The position numbers were made by a program, and so were the translations under genes. The notes under the pieces are model-generated. The model was given only the letters and a program-made list of their open reading frames with translations. It made no database searches and was not told where the DNA came from. From assembly GCA_030704615.1 (NCBI GenBank), contig CM060732.1, positions 69,791,053 through 69,855,052 of the forward strand: a stretch of 64,000 bases of DNA, written 5' to 3'. The stretch's first letter is position 1. Every line of letters starts with the position of its first letter. Origin of the DNA: Takakia lepidozioides. Its lineage: Eukaryota; Streptophyta; Takakiopsida; Takakiales; Takakiaceae. Shown one piece after another: positions 11,666-22,149 of this stretch.

Positions 11666-12288
11666 TGTATTCTTCAACACATTTCACCCTGTTTTTTCCC
11701 TGTTACCAGAGTAGTCCCTAAATTTTCATGTAGAATTCTGCAAGTTAGCTCATTTGTGATGTGAGGTTGCATGAGTTTTATACCGATCCTTCACGATGGT
11801 GGGACAACCGCAATCACCAGGTGTGGCTTTTCTTAATGTACGATGTGAAGAAGTTCGTCCATCCTGCAAAGGTGGGCTCTTTGTACCTGTGAGTACCATG
11901 ATTTGGTATTCTTCCTAATGTTTACAAGGTTACTGGGAGAGTCAGCTTGCAGGTCTTAGCTGGCCGTGTTTCAATCTCTCCCTGCTCAGCTGGCCGTGGT
12001 GGTTCTCATAGACCAATCCGACATTACCTGACTACAGACAAACAACACGCACAAGAGGTCATTTTGGGTTGATGGTCGGTCAAATCCTCCATGGGTCAAG
12101 GACAATGTGGTGAGGGCACGTTTCAGCCTGTTTTGCCCTCTCATCAGACTTGGCCCTGAGATGCATGTTGAATTCTGCATGGGTGATAAGTAGGGTTGGG
12201 TGTTTGCTGGAACAATTGTAGGCGGTCATTGTCAGCCGCTAGCAGCAAGGGAAGGATGTATGCATGATTTTTGTAGAGCTTGGATAGC

Positions 12289-13045
12289 TGAGGGAGCAGG
12301 GGTAGAGTCTGGCCGGTCCAGATTCATCCAAGAGGGCGGGATTTCAAGCTCACGATTACCTATAATTCCCTGTGGATCAATAGCTGCAATAAACCTGCAT
12401 GGGTAGATGGTCAACTGGAAGCCGCAATAGCAGCGGCACTGCTAATGAAGGCACCTTCTTCAATACATTTTCATCCTGTTTTCCTCTTTATCATAATTGG
12501 CCCTAAATTTTCATGTTGAATTTTGCAAGTTAGTTGGTTGAGTGAACCTTTGATAGTTTGGAGTGACTTTGACATGGTACTGCCAATGTGACAACAAGGA
12601 AGTATCCAGTTCTAAACAGGTAATAGCTGAGACGAGGAGAAACTGTGGAATGAATACTTTTCTGACCCCAGTCAATGGTGGGACAATCGAGGCAAAAAGG
12701 TGAATGCCTGTTGGATTACAGAGAGTAGCAGATGCAATTGACCATAGTGATAAGTTGAGTTGGGTGTTCCCTAGAACAAATCTAGGCTGTCATTGTCAGG
12801 TGCTAGCAGCAAAGCAAGGCTGTATGCATGATTTGTGCAGCGGCATGTATAGCTAAAGGAGCAGGGATAGAGTTTGGGTCCAGATTCATCCAAGAGGGCC
12901 GGACTTCAAGCTCCAGATTACCTATGATTCCATGTGGATCAATAGCTACAAGAAGCCTGCTGCATGGCTAGATGGTCAACTAAAGGTAGCAGCTGCAGCG
13001 GCACAGTTGATAAAATCAGGCACCTCAACCATGACCACAGCTTCT
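12289..13045 (+). repeat. Duplicated internal module shared with 25.2-25.8 kb
   Basis: The module beginning GGAGCAGGGGTAGAGT and continuing through CCAGATTCATCCAAGAGGG and TAGATGGTCAACTGGAAGCC occurs at about 12,292 and again at about 12,858. It is also present in reverse complement at about 25,430-25,570. The copies tie this CACTA element to the insertion in the Ty3 element. Confidence 0.75.
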
Positions 13046-13059
13046 GAAAGTGGATCAAG

Positions 13060-13345
13060 AGAGGTGGCTGAACGAGATGTGGTCTTTTGGAGTGCCATGA
13101 TTGCAAGGTATGTGCAGCATGGGTATGGGATTAAGGCTTTGGAAACCTAGGAGCAAATGATGTGGGATGGGATGAAGCAAGACCAGGTCATGTTCATTTG
13201 TTTTTGTAATATGCATATGGGAGCCTAGCAGCCGTGGGAAGGGGCAAAGAGGTTCATGGTGACATTATCAAAGCTGGAATTGTATGTCATTCTGAACATT
13301 CCCCTGGTGTACATCTACACCAAATGTGAGCCTGGTAGCCCTGGC
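13060..13345 (+). pseudogene. PPR-repeat gene fragment captured in nested CACTA
   Basis: The frame reads AERDVVFWSAMIARYVQHGYG, then EQMMWDGMKQDQVMFI, then EGAKRF, then a YVILNIPLVYIYTKCEPG-like stretch. This follows the PLS-class PPR pattern, in which a DVVSWNAMI-type repeat start is followed by the EQM and KPD-type block and an ALVDMYAKCG-type block. Several in-frame stops and missing segments show that it is not functional. PPR proteins of this class bind organellar RNA for editing; here only debris of one remains. It is the clearest piece of host-like sequence in the element. Confidence 0.65.
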
Positions 13346-13574
13346 CAGAGAAGAACATGAAGAGGGCTTACAATTTCGTTCGCCCGGGCGTAGACATTGC
13401 TGGCAATGAGAAGAAGGCAGGAAAGCAGTTCAGTGTTCCTAGCATGCATGCGGAGACGCGTGTAGAAGTTAGGCTTAGACTTTTCTCATGGCTGGATTTT
13501 GTTGACAGTGTTCCAGCACCTACTCTCTGGGATTTTATTTTATTTTGTGGAGCTTGAATCCCCAATGGTATTTC

Positions 13575-14380
13575 TTTCACTACAATAGTGGTATGTGTTC
13601 CTCTAGTCATGTTCATAATCACTTGCACATCACTGTAATAGAGGTATAATTTAAAACTGTGGGAGTAGCCAAATGCACACAATTGCCTACATTACCACTT
13701 GTATAGTGGTATAAGTAGTCACATATATATTACTGTACTAGTGGTATGAATTCCTCCAGTGGTATTCCTAATCACTTACACACCACTCTGTTAGTAATGA
13801 CTCCCAATCCATAGTTCCCACTCAGAGAGACACCATGAATGACTCAAATAGCTTACACACCACTCTGTGGGTAATCATTCCAATGACCCGCTGAGAGACG
13901 TCATCCACTCACATAACCACTCTGTGAGTGATATTGTATATTCTCAGTTTTCATAGAATGACTCTATGAGTCATTTTGTGGTCACTCAACAAGTGGTTTC
14001 GGAAGTCATTGAATTTTTCACTCCATCCATTTCGTAGCACTGACACACGACACGTGTCCATGCTGAGAGTGTCGCCACGTGTCGATATAATCTCCAATAT
14101 CATCCACGGACCACCGGCTTACACATCTCCACTACAAAACGGAAGTGGTTACTTTATGACACGTCAGTTTACCACTGTGACACATCATAAGTGGTTGGTT
14201 TACCTCAGTGACACGTCAGCTAACAGGTGGACCCGGATGTGAGTGGTTCGAACCACTTTCCTTAACCACCGGTGCCACAAAATGTCTTTTACCACTCACT
14301 TGTCCTAATGCACTGGTTCTTCATCACTCTGAGGCCAAAGTGGTTTAGGGTCTTTTACCACTCAAAATGAGTGGTTAACA
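13575..14380. repeat. Right subterminal AACCACT/AGTGGTT repeat array
   Basis: Dense ACCACT/AGTGGT motifs, many in TAACCACT or AGTGGTATG contexts, mirror the left array. GCCACGTGTC-type and CACGTGTC motifs are also repeated (about 14,045-14,090). Confidence 0.8.
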
Positions 14381-14381
14381 G

Positions 14382-14410
14382 AGTAGTTATTCCGCGTTTT
14401 TCTTCTAGTG
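14382..14410 (-). repeat. Right terminal inverted repeat of nested CACTA
   Basis: Ends CGCGTTTTTCTTCTAGTG, the reverse complement of the left end, followed by the TAT duplication. Confidence 0.95.
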
Positions 14411-14559
14411 TATGATTCATCAAATATGGCTGTGGCTGGTAGTCTTTCAAGAAAGAAGGCAGATGCAATGAATATGTTGGAGCAACACATACAGATGTGG
14501 TATCAAGAGAATTATCAAAATGAATGTCACAATCTACAAGAAGGTCCACAACAACAAGC

Positions 14560-14978
14560 TAAACCATAAAGAAAAACAAACACCCTACCCCAGTACCATA
14601 TGAAAATAAATAAATAAAAATAAGAACCCCCAAAGGCCCTAACCCTAAACCTAGAAAGCCCTGCCGTCGCTGCCTGCGACCCCCACGTGTCGCAAACTGC
14701 GACGCGTTTTCTTGGATTTATGAGGCCGGGGGTCGCAAACGGCAACGGACAACTGTCGCCAACTGCGACCTGTTTTTTGAATGGATTTATGAGGCCGGGG
14801 GTCGCAAACGGCGACGGCCAGCCGTCGCAAAATGTGACATGTTTTTTTGTTTTGAAAGAATAGGGCAGCCGGGCAGTTTGCCACGTCCGGCCGTCGCAGG
14901 GGCCTTTTGCCCTTCATGCCACCATGCAACGGTCGGGCGTCGCAAGAAAAGGCTGCAATGAGAGAAAAGGCAAGAAAT

Positions 14979-15012
<34 letters not shown>

Positions 15013-15284
15013 CGGCGTGCAACGATCGGCCGTCGCAGAAAAGGCTGTCTTCTGCCCTTCGCTAGGGGCGACGCTTGGGCATCGCACGGAAGGGCTGCCA
15101 TTTTCCCTTCATCACTCCGTGCGACGGCCAGGCATCGCCGCCTGGCCCCGGCGCCAGGTTTCACTCCCGCGGGGTTTGGCTGCGACGGCCCGGCGTCGCA
15201 ACTACGCTCCGTGGGGTTGGCGTCGCGCGGGGCGTGGGGGCGCGGCTGGCGTCGCAAACCCCCCCCCCCCCATTTGTTGTAGTG
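14560..15284. repeat. GC-rich right subterminal repeats of the outer CACTA element
   Basis: Inverted counterpart of 789-1,130, but about twice as long. It contains repeated units with GGCCGGGGGTCGCAAACGGC (twice, about 14,723 and 14,793) and multiple GTCGCA/TGCGAC motifs, interrupted by a T-run of about 32 bases (14,981-15,012) and a C-run of 13 (15,259-15,271). Ends TTGTTGTAGTG. Confidence 0.65.
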
Positions 15285-16256
15285 GACATGGAAAAGGCCC
15301 ACGCCAAACGACGTACGAATCCACTCCCATGGAAGGCAGGGTCCTCGTCCGCGGATGCGGCATTGAACGTGAGATACATATCCACAAATGCACAGGTACA
15401 ACAACTCGACGCGCCCAAACAGGAAGGGTATGGTACAATTCGGAGGGTTAGAATTGTTGGTGATCAATTCATTCCTCCATCTTGGGAGCTAGCAGGGAAA
15501 ACGCCCAGGGAAACAAATGTTGAGCTTGCCAAAGTCCAACATAACAATGAGGCGTTGGCGTTCCATCATTTCGGCATCATAAAGTATTTTGCGTTGCATC
15601 CACGTCGAAATGAAGGTTATATACATTGGTGGAATGGGGGGACCATACGATCATGGTTGAGTATTGACAGGAAATGGGGGAATGATCGGGATAACATGGA
15701 GTTAATGGAACGATGGGGGACGAAGCAGGAAATGCAGGAGGTCAACCGACTAATTTGATTCTGACAGAATCGTACCCAATTGACATGGGCGCTTTTGCAC
15801 ATCATGCTCAACGTTCATAATCACCACCTCTTGCACAACGACATGTCCCCCGAGAACATTTTGTTGCATTTTCCACAAGGGTCTGAAGATGTGTACATCG
15901 GAGTATGCGATTGGGGGATGGCCTCCACGACGGATAACCCAAAAACCACGTTGTTCATTTTTTAGAGCAGAGACAAGATGATAAAGACTCTCGCACATAT
16001 ATGGTGGATTGTACCTGAAATTGTAATTGTTCATAATGTAGCCAAAACTAGTCAGATGTGCCACATCGTAGGCGGTAACACGTTCGATGCAAGCCTGTTC
16101 AACGATATGTCTACTGGAACCTGTTTTGCTTCCGCTCTGGAAAACTTGTGTGTAGACACAGTAGAGTTGCGGTACAAACTAGAAAATGTTGTGAAGCGTT
16201 TCATGATGAGGCTATTCAATTGGCCTGAGCCCAAAAAATTGCTGGAGGATGGATAG
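15285..16256 (+). pseudogene. Degenerate protein-kinase-like sequence
   Basis: Across two or three frames the sequence reads HFGIIKYFAL, then LLHNDMSPENILLHF (about 15,830), then VYIGVCDWGMAS (about 15,893), then WWIVPE (about 16,002). These match the catalytic-loop, DFG and APE positions of a protein kinase in order and spacing: HNDMSPEN for HRDxKxxN, DWG for DFG. The Lys usually found in the catalytic loop is replaced (S-P-E-N), as in some atypical kinases. Stops near 15,756 and 15,963 break the frame. It starts directly at the right end of the outer CACTA element and is followed by the 120-bp repeats. It could be a kinase domain once carried by another transposon; the source gene is not recognisable. 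Confidence 0.5.
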
Positions 16257-16399
16257 AAACTTGTAGACCTCTGACTGTACATCATGTTTGAATAAATGTT
16301 GTTTTCAATTGTGTTTGTCTCGTACCATAATGTTTTAATAGTTTGTTACTTGGCCATGGCACCTGGGTCCATCATATGGGATAATCAAGCACCACACCC

Positions 16400-17565
16400 A
16401 TGAATCTTGAAGAGTGACAGTGTACGTAGGGTCAATGGGTGAACCAATCGTTCCCCTGCCAAATGATTTTAGATTGATTTGAAACTTTGGGAGTGTGTTG
16501 TGCATGCCCTCTTTAAGTTACCGGACAAGTATGAGGTCAATCTAAAATGGTTCTAAGGGTGAACCAATAATTCCCATATTAAATAATTCATGATTGAAAA
16601 TTGGTTGAAAGGTTTAACGAGTCGTTCGGGGGGAATTCATAAGGAGAAACAACCTTTCGCCTGCACATGAATTGTTTTTAATTCCATTATGAAGCCATAT
16701 GCTTGATAACAACATGAAGAGTTGCATGCAAAATATCGCCATGAACAGAATCCAAAACACATTTTATTCCCTTATTTGCACTCCAAGGTGAAGTTATCTT
16801 CAACTTCATGCACTCTTCATAGAGAGTTCTGCAATAGTGAGCATAGAGCAAAGGATGAACGTTTTTTTCCAAACATTTTTCTTTGGTACATTTTTTGGCA
16901 AGGATGTGGTGGTGTGAGGGTTCAACTCACAGAACAAAATCAAGCCAAAAACAAAATCATTGCGCCCCACAATCCTATGTCCTCTAAATCATTTTATTTA
17001 GTAAAAATCCAGTTCAATTCAAAATTTGATGAAAGGGTGAACGGAAACTTCCCCGATGAAATGATATTTTATTGCTCCGAAACTTTGCAAATGTCTTCTA
17101 CATGCCCTCTTACACGTTTTTGAGAAGTATGACATCAATCTAAAATGGTTTAAAGGGTGAACCAATCGTCCCCCTACCAAATGATTTTAAATTGATTTGA
17201 AACTTTGCAAGTGTCTTGTACATGCCCTCTTACAGGTCTTTCACAAGTTTCAAATCAATCTAAAATGGTTGAAAGGGTGAATCAATCATGAACATATCAA
17301 ATGATTTTGGAGTGCTTTAAAGCTTTGCAAGTGTCTTTCACATGCCATTTTAAAGGTACCGGACAAGTATGAGGTCAATAAAATATGGTTGAAAGGGTGA
17401 ACCAATTGTTCCCCTATCAAATGATTTTACATTGCTTTGAAGCTTTGCAAGTGTCAGCCACATGCCCTCCTACAAGTACCGGACAAGTATGACGTGAATA
17501 AAAAATGGTTGAAAAGGTGAACCAATCATTCCGCAATCAAATGATTTTATATTGCTTTGGATGTC
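16400..17565 (+). repeat. 120-bp-period repeat array, forward orientation
   Basis: Units start GTGAACCAATCGTTCCCC, continue through CAAATGATTTTA and AAACTTTGCAAGTGT, and end with CCGGACAAGTATGA(G/C)GTCAAT. They recur about every 120 bp (for example near 17,157, 17,277, 17,397 and 17,517). A longer block (16,690-16,950) matches 3.3-3.5 kb. No coding potential is seen. Confidence 0.8.
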
Positions 17566-17579
17566 ATTGCTTTGGTAAT

Positions 17580-17895
17580 TCTAGCCCCCCAGTGGCCCAT
17601 TGTAACCCTTGAATTACAATTCAAAATGCAATTCAAGCCCTTAAAATTGGTAATGCCAGTCCTTAAAATAATCAACCCCGGTCGCCCCTCAAATTGTAAT
17701 TTGAGCCCTTGAAATTGTCAATTCCAACCCCTCAAATTGCACTTCTAGCCCCTGAAATGGCAATTCCCGCCCCTCGAATTGCAACTGTAGCCTGTGAAAT
17801 GGCAATTGCTAGTGTAGCCCCTGAAATTGGAAATTGAAGCCCCTGGAATGGCAGTTTCAGCCCCTCAAATTGCAAGTTCAGCCCCTGAAATTGGC
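17580..17895 (+). repeat. Minisatellite of about 28 bp, unit AGCCCCTGAAATTG
   Basis: About ten degenerate copies of a unit containing AGCCCCT(G/C)AAATTG(G/C)AATT follow one another between two blocks of the 120-bp array. Confidence 0.75.
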
Positions 17896-18059
17896 TATGG
17901 GTGATTCAATCTTCCCCCTGCCAAATGATTTTGGATTCATTTGAAACTTTGCGAGTGTCTTGTACATGCCTTCTTAAAGATACTGGACAAGTATGATGTC
18001 AATGTTAAATGGTTCAAAGGGTGAACCAACAAATCCCCTGTTGGATGATTCATGATTAA

Positions 18060-20870
18060 TCGTTAACGATTGATCTCATATTACACTGGGACCTATCAGA
18101 GGGTACATTGAACACACTCGCCATCTTTCAAAGCGAACAAAAATCATTTGGATGGGCAACCATCCGTAGGCCCATTGAACAAATTTCAATTGATCTCATA
18201 TTACTCTGGGGCCTCTTCCATGGCACATTGATCATACTGGCCAAGTCTCAAAGCGAACCAAAATCATCTCGATGGCCAACCAACCGTTGAGCCATCGAAT
18301 GAATTTCGATTGATCTGATATTAGTCCAGGACCTGTGAGAGGGTGTCTCAAACGTACTGGCAAAGTTTGGAAGCAAACAAAAATGATTTGGATGGGCAAC
18401 CGTCCGTTCACCCATTGAATGTATTCCGTTGGATCTGCTATTGCTTTTGGACCTGTTGGACTGTGTTTCGTGTGCTCACGATTTTTTTTCATTCTGTTTT
18501 TGAATAGGGCGTGTAATGTAGCCATATGAAACGTGCATGCCAAATTTGGGAGCGAACATAATTCATTTGGACCCAAAACCACAGTTTCTTCCCTATTTTG
18601 CACTCCAAACATGATTTGTGTTCAACTTCATGCACTCTTCATAGAGAGTTTTGCAATAGTGAGCGAAGAGAACACTTTTTTTTTGGGGCATTTTTTATTG
18701 GTCCAGATTTTGGTGGGGGAGTAGTGGTGGGATGCTGCAAGCCGCAAAACAAAATCGATACGTGCCAGAAACCCCCAATGAAAGGCAACATTCAATTAAA
18801 TTGTGGAATAGCTTGAGGGGTGAACGCGTCGATGGGGAGGCAAATGATTTATTCGTCTAATGTGTCTCCACGCATGTTCCAGCACATGGGGGCAAAAGAG
18901 GGGCTTCAACCACATCCGTTCAATGGGTGCAATAGTTGTGTACGCATTGCAAGATTTCTTTTTTCGCATTGAACAAAAACACGATGACAAATGAACGCCT
19001 CCTTGCACAATCGAACGAATTTCGATTGATCTCGTATTACACTGGGACGTATCAGAGGGTACATTGAACACACTGGCCAAGTTTCAAAGCGAACGAAAAT
19101 CATTTGGATGGGCAACCATCCGTAGGCCCATTGAACAAATTTCGATTGATCTCATATTACTTTGGGGCCTCTTCCATGGCACATTGAACATACTGGCCAA
19201 GTCTCAAAGCGAACCAAAATCATCTCGATGGCCAACCATCCGTTGAGCCATCGAATGAATTTCGATTGATCTGATATTAGTCCGGGACCTGTGAGAGGGT
19301 GTCTCAAACATACTGGCAAAGTTTGGAAGCAAAAAAAAATGATTTGGATGGACAACCATCCGTTCACCCGTTGAATGTATTCCGTTGGATCTGCTATTGC
19401 TTTGGGACATGTTTGGACTGTGTTTTGCGTGCTCACGATTTTTTTTTCATTCCGTTTTTAAATAGGGCGTGTAATGTAGCCATATGCAACGTGCGTGCCA
19501 AATTTGGGAGCGAACATAATTCATTTGGACCCCAAACCACCGTTTTTTCCCTATTTTGCACTCCAAACTTAATTTGTGTTCAACTTCATGCACTCTTCAT
19601 AGAGAGTTCTGCAATAGTGAGCGAAGAGAACACTTTTTTTTGGGGGCATTTTTTATTGGTCCAAATTTTGGCGGGGGAGTGGTGGTGGGATGCTGCAAGC
19701 CGTAGAACAAAATTGAGCCAAAAACAAAATTGATACGTGCCAGAAACCCCCAATAAAAGGCAGTGCAAACCTAGTTATTGGCTTAAAATGAATTTAAATT
19801 CAATTAAATTGTGGAATAGCTTGAGGGGTGAACGCGTCGATGGGGAGGCAAATGATTTATTCGTCTAATGTGTCTCCACGCATGTTCCAGCACATGGGGG
19901 CAAAAGAGGGGCTTCAACCACATCCGTTCAATGGGTGCAATAGTTGTACACGCATTGCAGGATTTCTTTTTTCGCATTGAACAAAAACACGATGACAAAT
20001 GAACGCCTCCTTGCACAATCGAACGAATTTCGATTGAGCTTGTATTACACTGGGACGTATCAGAGGGTACATTGAACACACTGGCCAAGTTTCAAAGCGA
20101 ACGAAAATCATTTAGATGGGTAACTATCCGTAGGCCCATTGAACAAATTTCGATTGATCTCATATTACTCTGGGACCTCTTCCATGGCACATTGAACATA
20201 CTGGCCAAGTCTCAAAGCGAACCAAAATCATCTCGATGGCCAACCATCCGTTGAGCCATCGAATGAATTTCAATTGATCTAATATTAGTCCGGGACCTGT
20301 GAGAGGGTGTCTCGAACGTATTGGCAAAGTTTGGAAGCAAACAAAAAGGATTGTATTCGATTGGCTTAAAATTAATTTAAATTCAATTACATTATGGAAT
20401 GGCTTGGTGTCGATGGGGGAGGCAAATGATTTATTCGTCTGTTGTGTCTCCGCACATATGTCGCACACATGTTCAAGCACATGTGGGCAAAAGAGGGGCT
20501 TCAACCACATCTGTTCAATGGGTGCAATAGCCGTGCACGCATTGCAGGATTTCTTTTCGCAATGAACAAAAACCAGATGACAACTGAACGCCTCATTGGA
20601 CCATCGAACAAATTTCAATTGATCTCATATTACACTGGGACCTATCAGAGGGTACATTGAACACACTGGCCAAGTCTCAAAGTGAACGAAAATCATTTGG
20701 ATGGGCAACCATCCGTTGGGCCATTGAACGAATTTCGATTGATTTCATATTACTCTGGGGCCTCTTCCATGGTACTTTGAATATACTGGCCAAGTCTCAA
20801 AGCGAACCGAAATCATTTGGAGGCAAATGATTTATTCATCTGTTCATTTATTTGTGATTAATCGTTAATG
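18060..20870. repeat. Tandem array of roughly 1-kb higher-order repeats
   Basis: The block beginning CTGGGAC(C/G)TATCAGAGGGTAC lies at about 18,085, 19,041, 20,049 and 20,634, giving periods of about 956, 1,008 and 585 bp, the last truncated. Within each copy, 118-119-bp subunits (ATGGGCAACCATCCG, about 18,153, 18,271 and 18,390) follow one another. They are the reverse-complement form of the 120-bp unit found at 16.4-17.5 kb. Short frames inside repeat from copy to copy only because the DNA does; I do not call them genes. Confidence 0.85.
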
Positions 20871-21260
20871 GTGAAAAGGATAAACCAAAGGTTCCTTGAT
20901 CAAAAAAATTTGAATGATTTGAAATTTTGCGAGTATGTTCTACATGCCTCTTACATGGACCAGACAAGTATGAGATCAATAAAAAATGGTTCACAGGAGG
21001 AACCAATGGTACTTGATGTGCCGACTTTTGAATGATTTCAAACTTTGCCATTGCATTGTACATGCCCTCTTAAAGGTACCGGACAAGTATGAGTTCGATT
21101 TAAAATATTGCAATGGGTGAACCAATGGTATCTTCATTCAACAATTTTGATTGTTTTGAAACTTTGCCAGTATATTGTACATGCCGTCAAACAGGTACCG
21201 AACAAGTATGAGGTCATTCAAAAATGGTTCAAAGGATGAACCTCGTATTTCCAAAAATTA
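20870..21260 (+). repeat. 120-bp-period repeats, forward orientation again
   Basis: Units with CTTTGCCA(G/T)T, TACATGCC(C/G)TC, and ACC(G/A)GACAAGTATGAG return in the forward orientation. Confidence 0.7.
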
Positions 21261-21339
21261 CGTAGACTATACAGTGGGTTGCACATTAAGTTTTCGCAAC
21301 CTGAGACCTTTGGCCTACTCCCTACGTTTTCTAGCCTTT

Positions 21340-22110
21340 CTAGTCATCTTCATCTAGATTTATTACTTCGTTGTTGTCATCTTCAGTTGTTGATGAAGAT
21401 GCTCCGGGTGTAGAGGACGTGCCTCCACCAGTACGGAGAGCTCGAGCCTGGGCTCGAGTGGTCAAAGAGGGACCCAGTGGTGTGTGGTCCACCCTTGCCA
21501 TCATGCGTAGCGTTCTAGGTGAGTGCTGACTCTCTTCCACATTGCCAGAGCCGGGTGTGTCGCTCTTGCTACGACGACATGCAATTTTTCAATTAAATCC
21601 GATATGTTTGGAAGTGGCAAGAACACCCTGGAATAGGGGCAACTTGGTCACGCCATGTGTTCTGCCAATACTTTACAACACTCGTGATGGCAGCCTTGAA
21701 ATTGTCCAACACCTCCTCTTGCTGGGGGTCTCTGCGCAACTCTGGAAGAAATGACCCTTCATCCCGACAAGGCACCCAGTACGTCTCATTCATATCCTCC
21801 CAACGGATGCTAGCGGCCTCCAACTCCCTCAGAAATAGGTCTCTCCCAATCGGTTCGCGATTGTATGGGTCGTTTTCCGCTGGCACCTACGGATGCTCAG
21901 GCAGTTAGAAGAATCTTTGTCTGGTACAGCTCCAATGCCCTCCCAAGTTCCGGAAAAAAAACGCCCTTTGGACTGGGTCCCGTATGCCTCTAGCACGCAC
22001 GGTTATTTCCCAGTTGGATGTCATCCAAAAGGTCACCGGATCTTTAACCCTAGTTAACGTCTTCGCATCCGAGGCGTGCATCTCTCTTGGAGCATCCCAT
22101 GTCATTGTCT
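21340..22110 (-). pseudogene. Unidentified minus-strand ORF remnants
   Basis: Three consecutive minus-strand open pieces occur. They include WEDMNETYWVPCRDEGSFLP, LRRDPQQEEVLDNF and KAAITSVVKYWQNTWRDQVAP, then a low-complexity C-terminus with SSSTTEDDNNEVINLDEDD. The fluent composition suggests former coding sequence of transposon type. I do not recognise the family. It lies directly downstream of the hAT tail and could be a second gene of that element or a separate remnant. Confidence 0.35.
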
Positions 22111-22149
22111 CCCCCTAGTGCTGCCAATTTAAAAAATCGTAAGGCGAGA

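Larger units (their letters stand above)
8309..14410. mobile_element. Nested non-autonomous CACTA element with intact ends and TAT duplication
   Basis: The left end begins CACTAGAAGAAAAACGCG at 8,309 and the right end is its exact reverse complement, ending at 14,410. The identity extends to 29 bp with two mismatches. TAT stands immediately outside both ends (8,306-8,308 and 14,411-14,413), the 3-bp duplication expected of CACTA elements. The 6,102-bp interior has no transposase. It holds AACCACT/AGTGGTT subterminal repeats, 122-bp and 134-bp tandem repeats, and fragments of PPR genes. It would need a transposase supplied in trans. The good ends and matching duplication suggest that it inserted more recently than the outer element. 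Confidence 0.93.
789..15284 (+). mobile_element. CACTA (En/Spm) transposon, degraded, with nested insertion
   Basis: Three observations define this element. A tnp2-type transposase gene lies at 4.1-8.2 kb. The sequence from about 1,000 to 1,130 is present in inverted orientation at about 14,560-14,665, with conserved order of the GCGACGGC, TTTAGGG and CATATGGTACT blocks. The proposed ends read CACTTAGGG (left, from 789) and ...TTGTTGTAGTG (right, to 15,284), close to the CACTA consensus. Removing the nested 8,309-14,410 element leaves about 8.4 kb, a normal length for an autonomous CACTA element. The 3-bp flanks (AAG left, GAC right) do not match, and the left end is CACTT rather than CACTA, so the exact left boundary is uncertain. 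The internal genes carry frameshifts, so the copy looks inactive. Confidence 0.6.

Noticed and set aside
14975-15290. Long plus-strand frames with poly-Phe start and Pro tail
   Set aside because: Products of a T-run and a C-run inside the CACTA subterminal repeat; not coding.
18108-20254. Repeated 60-codon ORFs (about 18,108, 19,064, 20,072)
   Set aside because: They recur with the tandem DNA repeat, including third codon positions, and the opposite strand is equally open.
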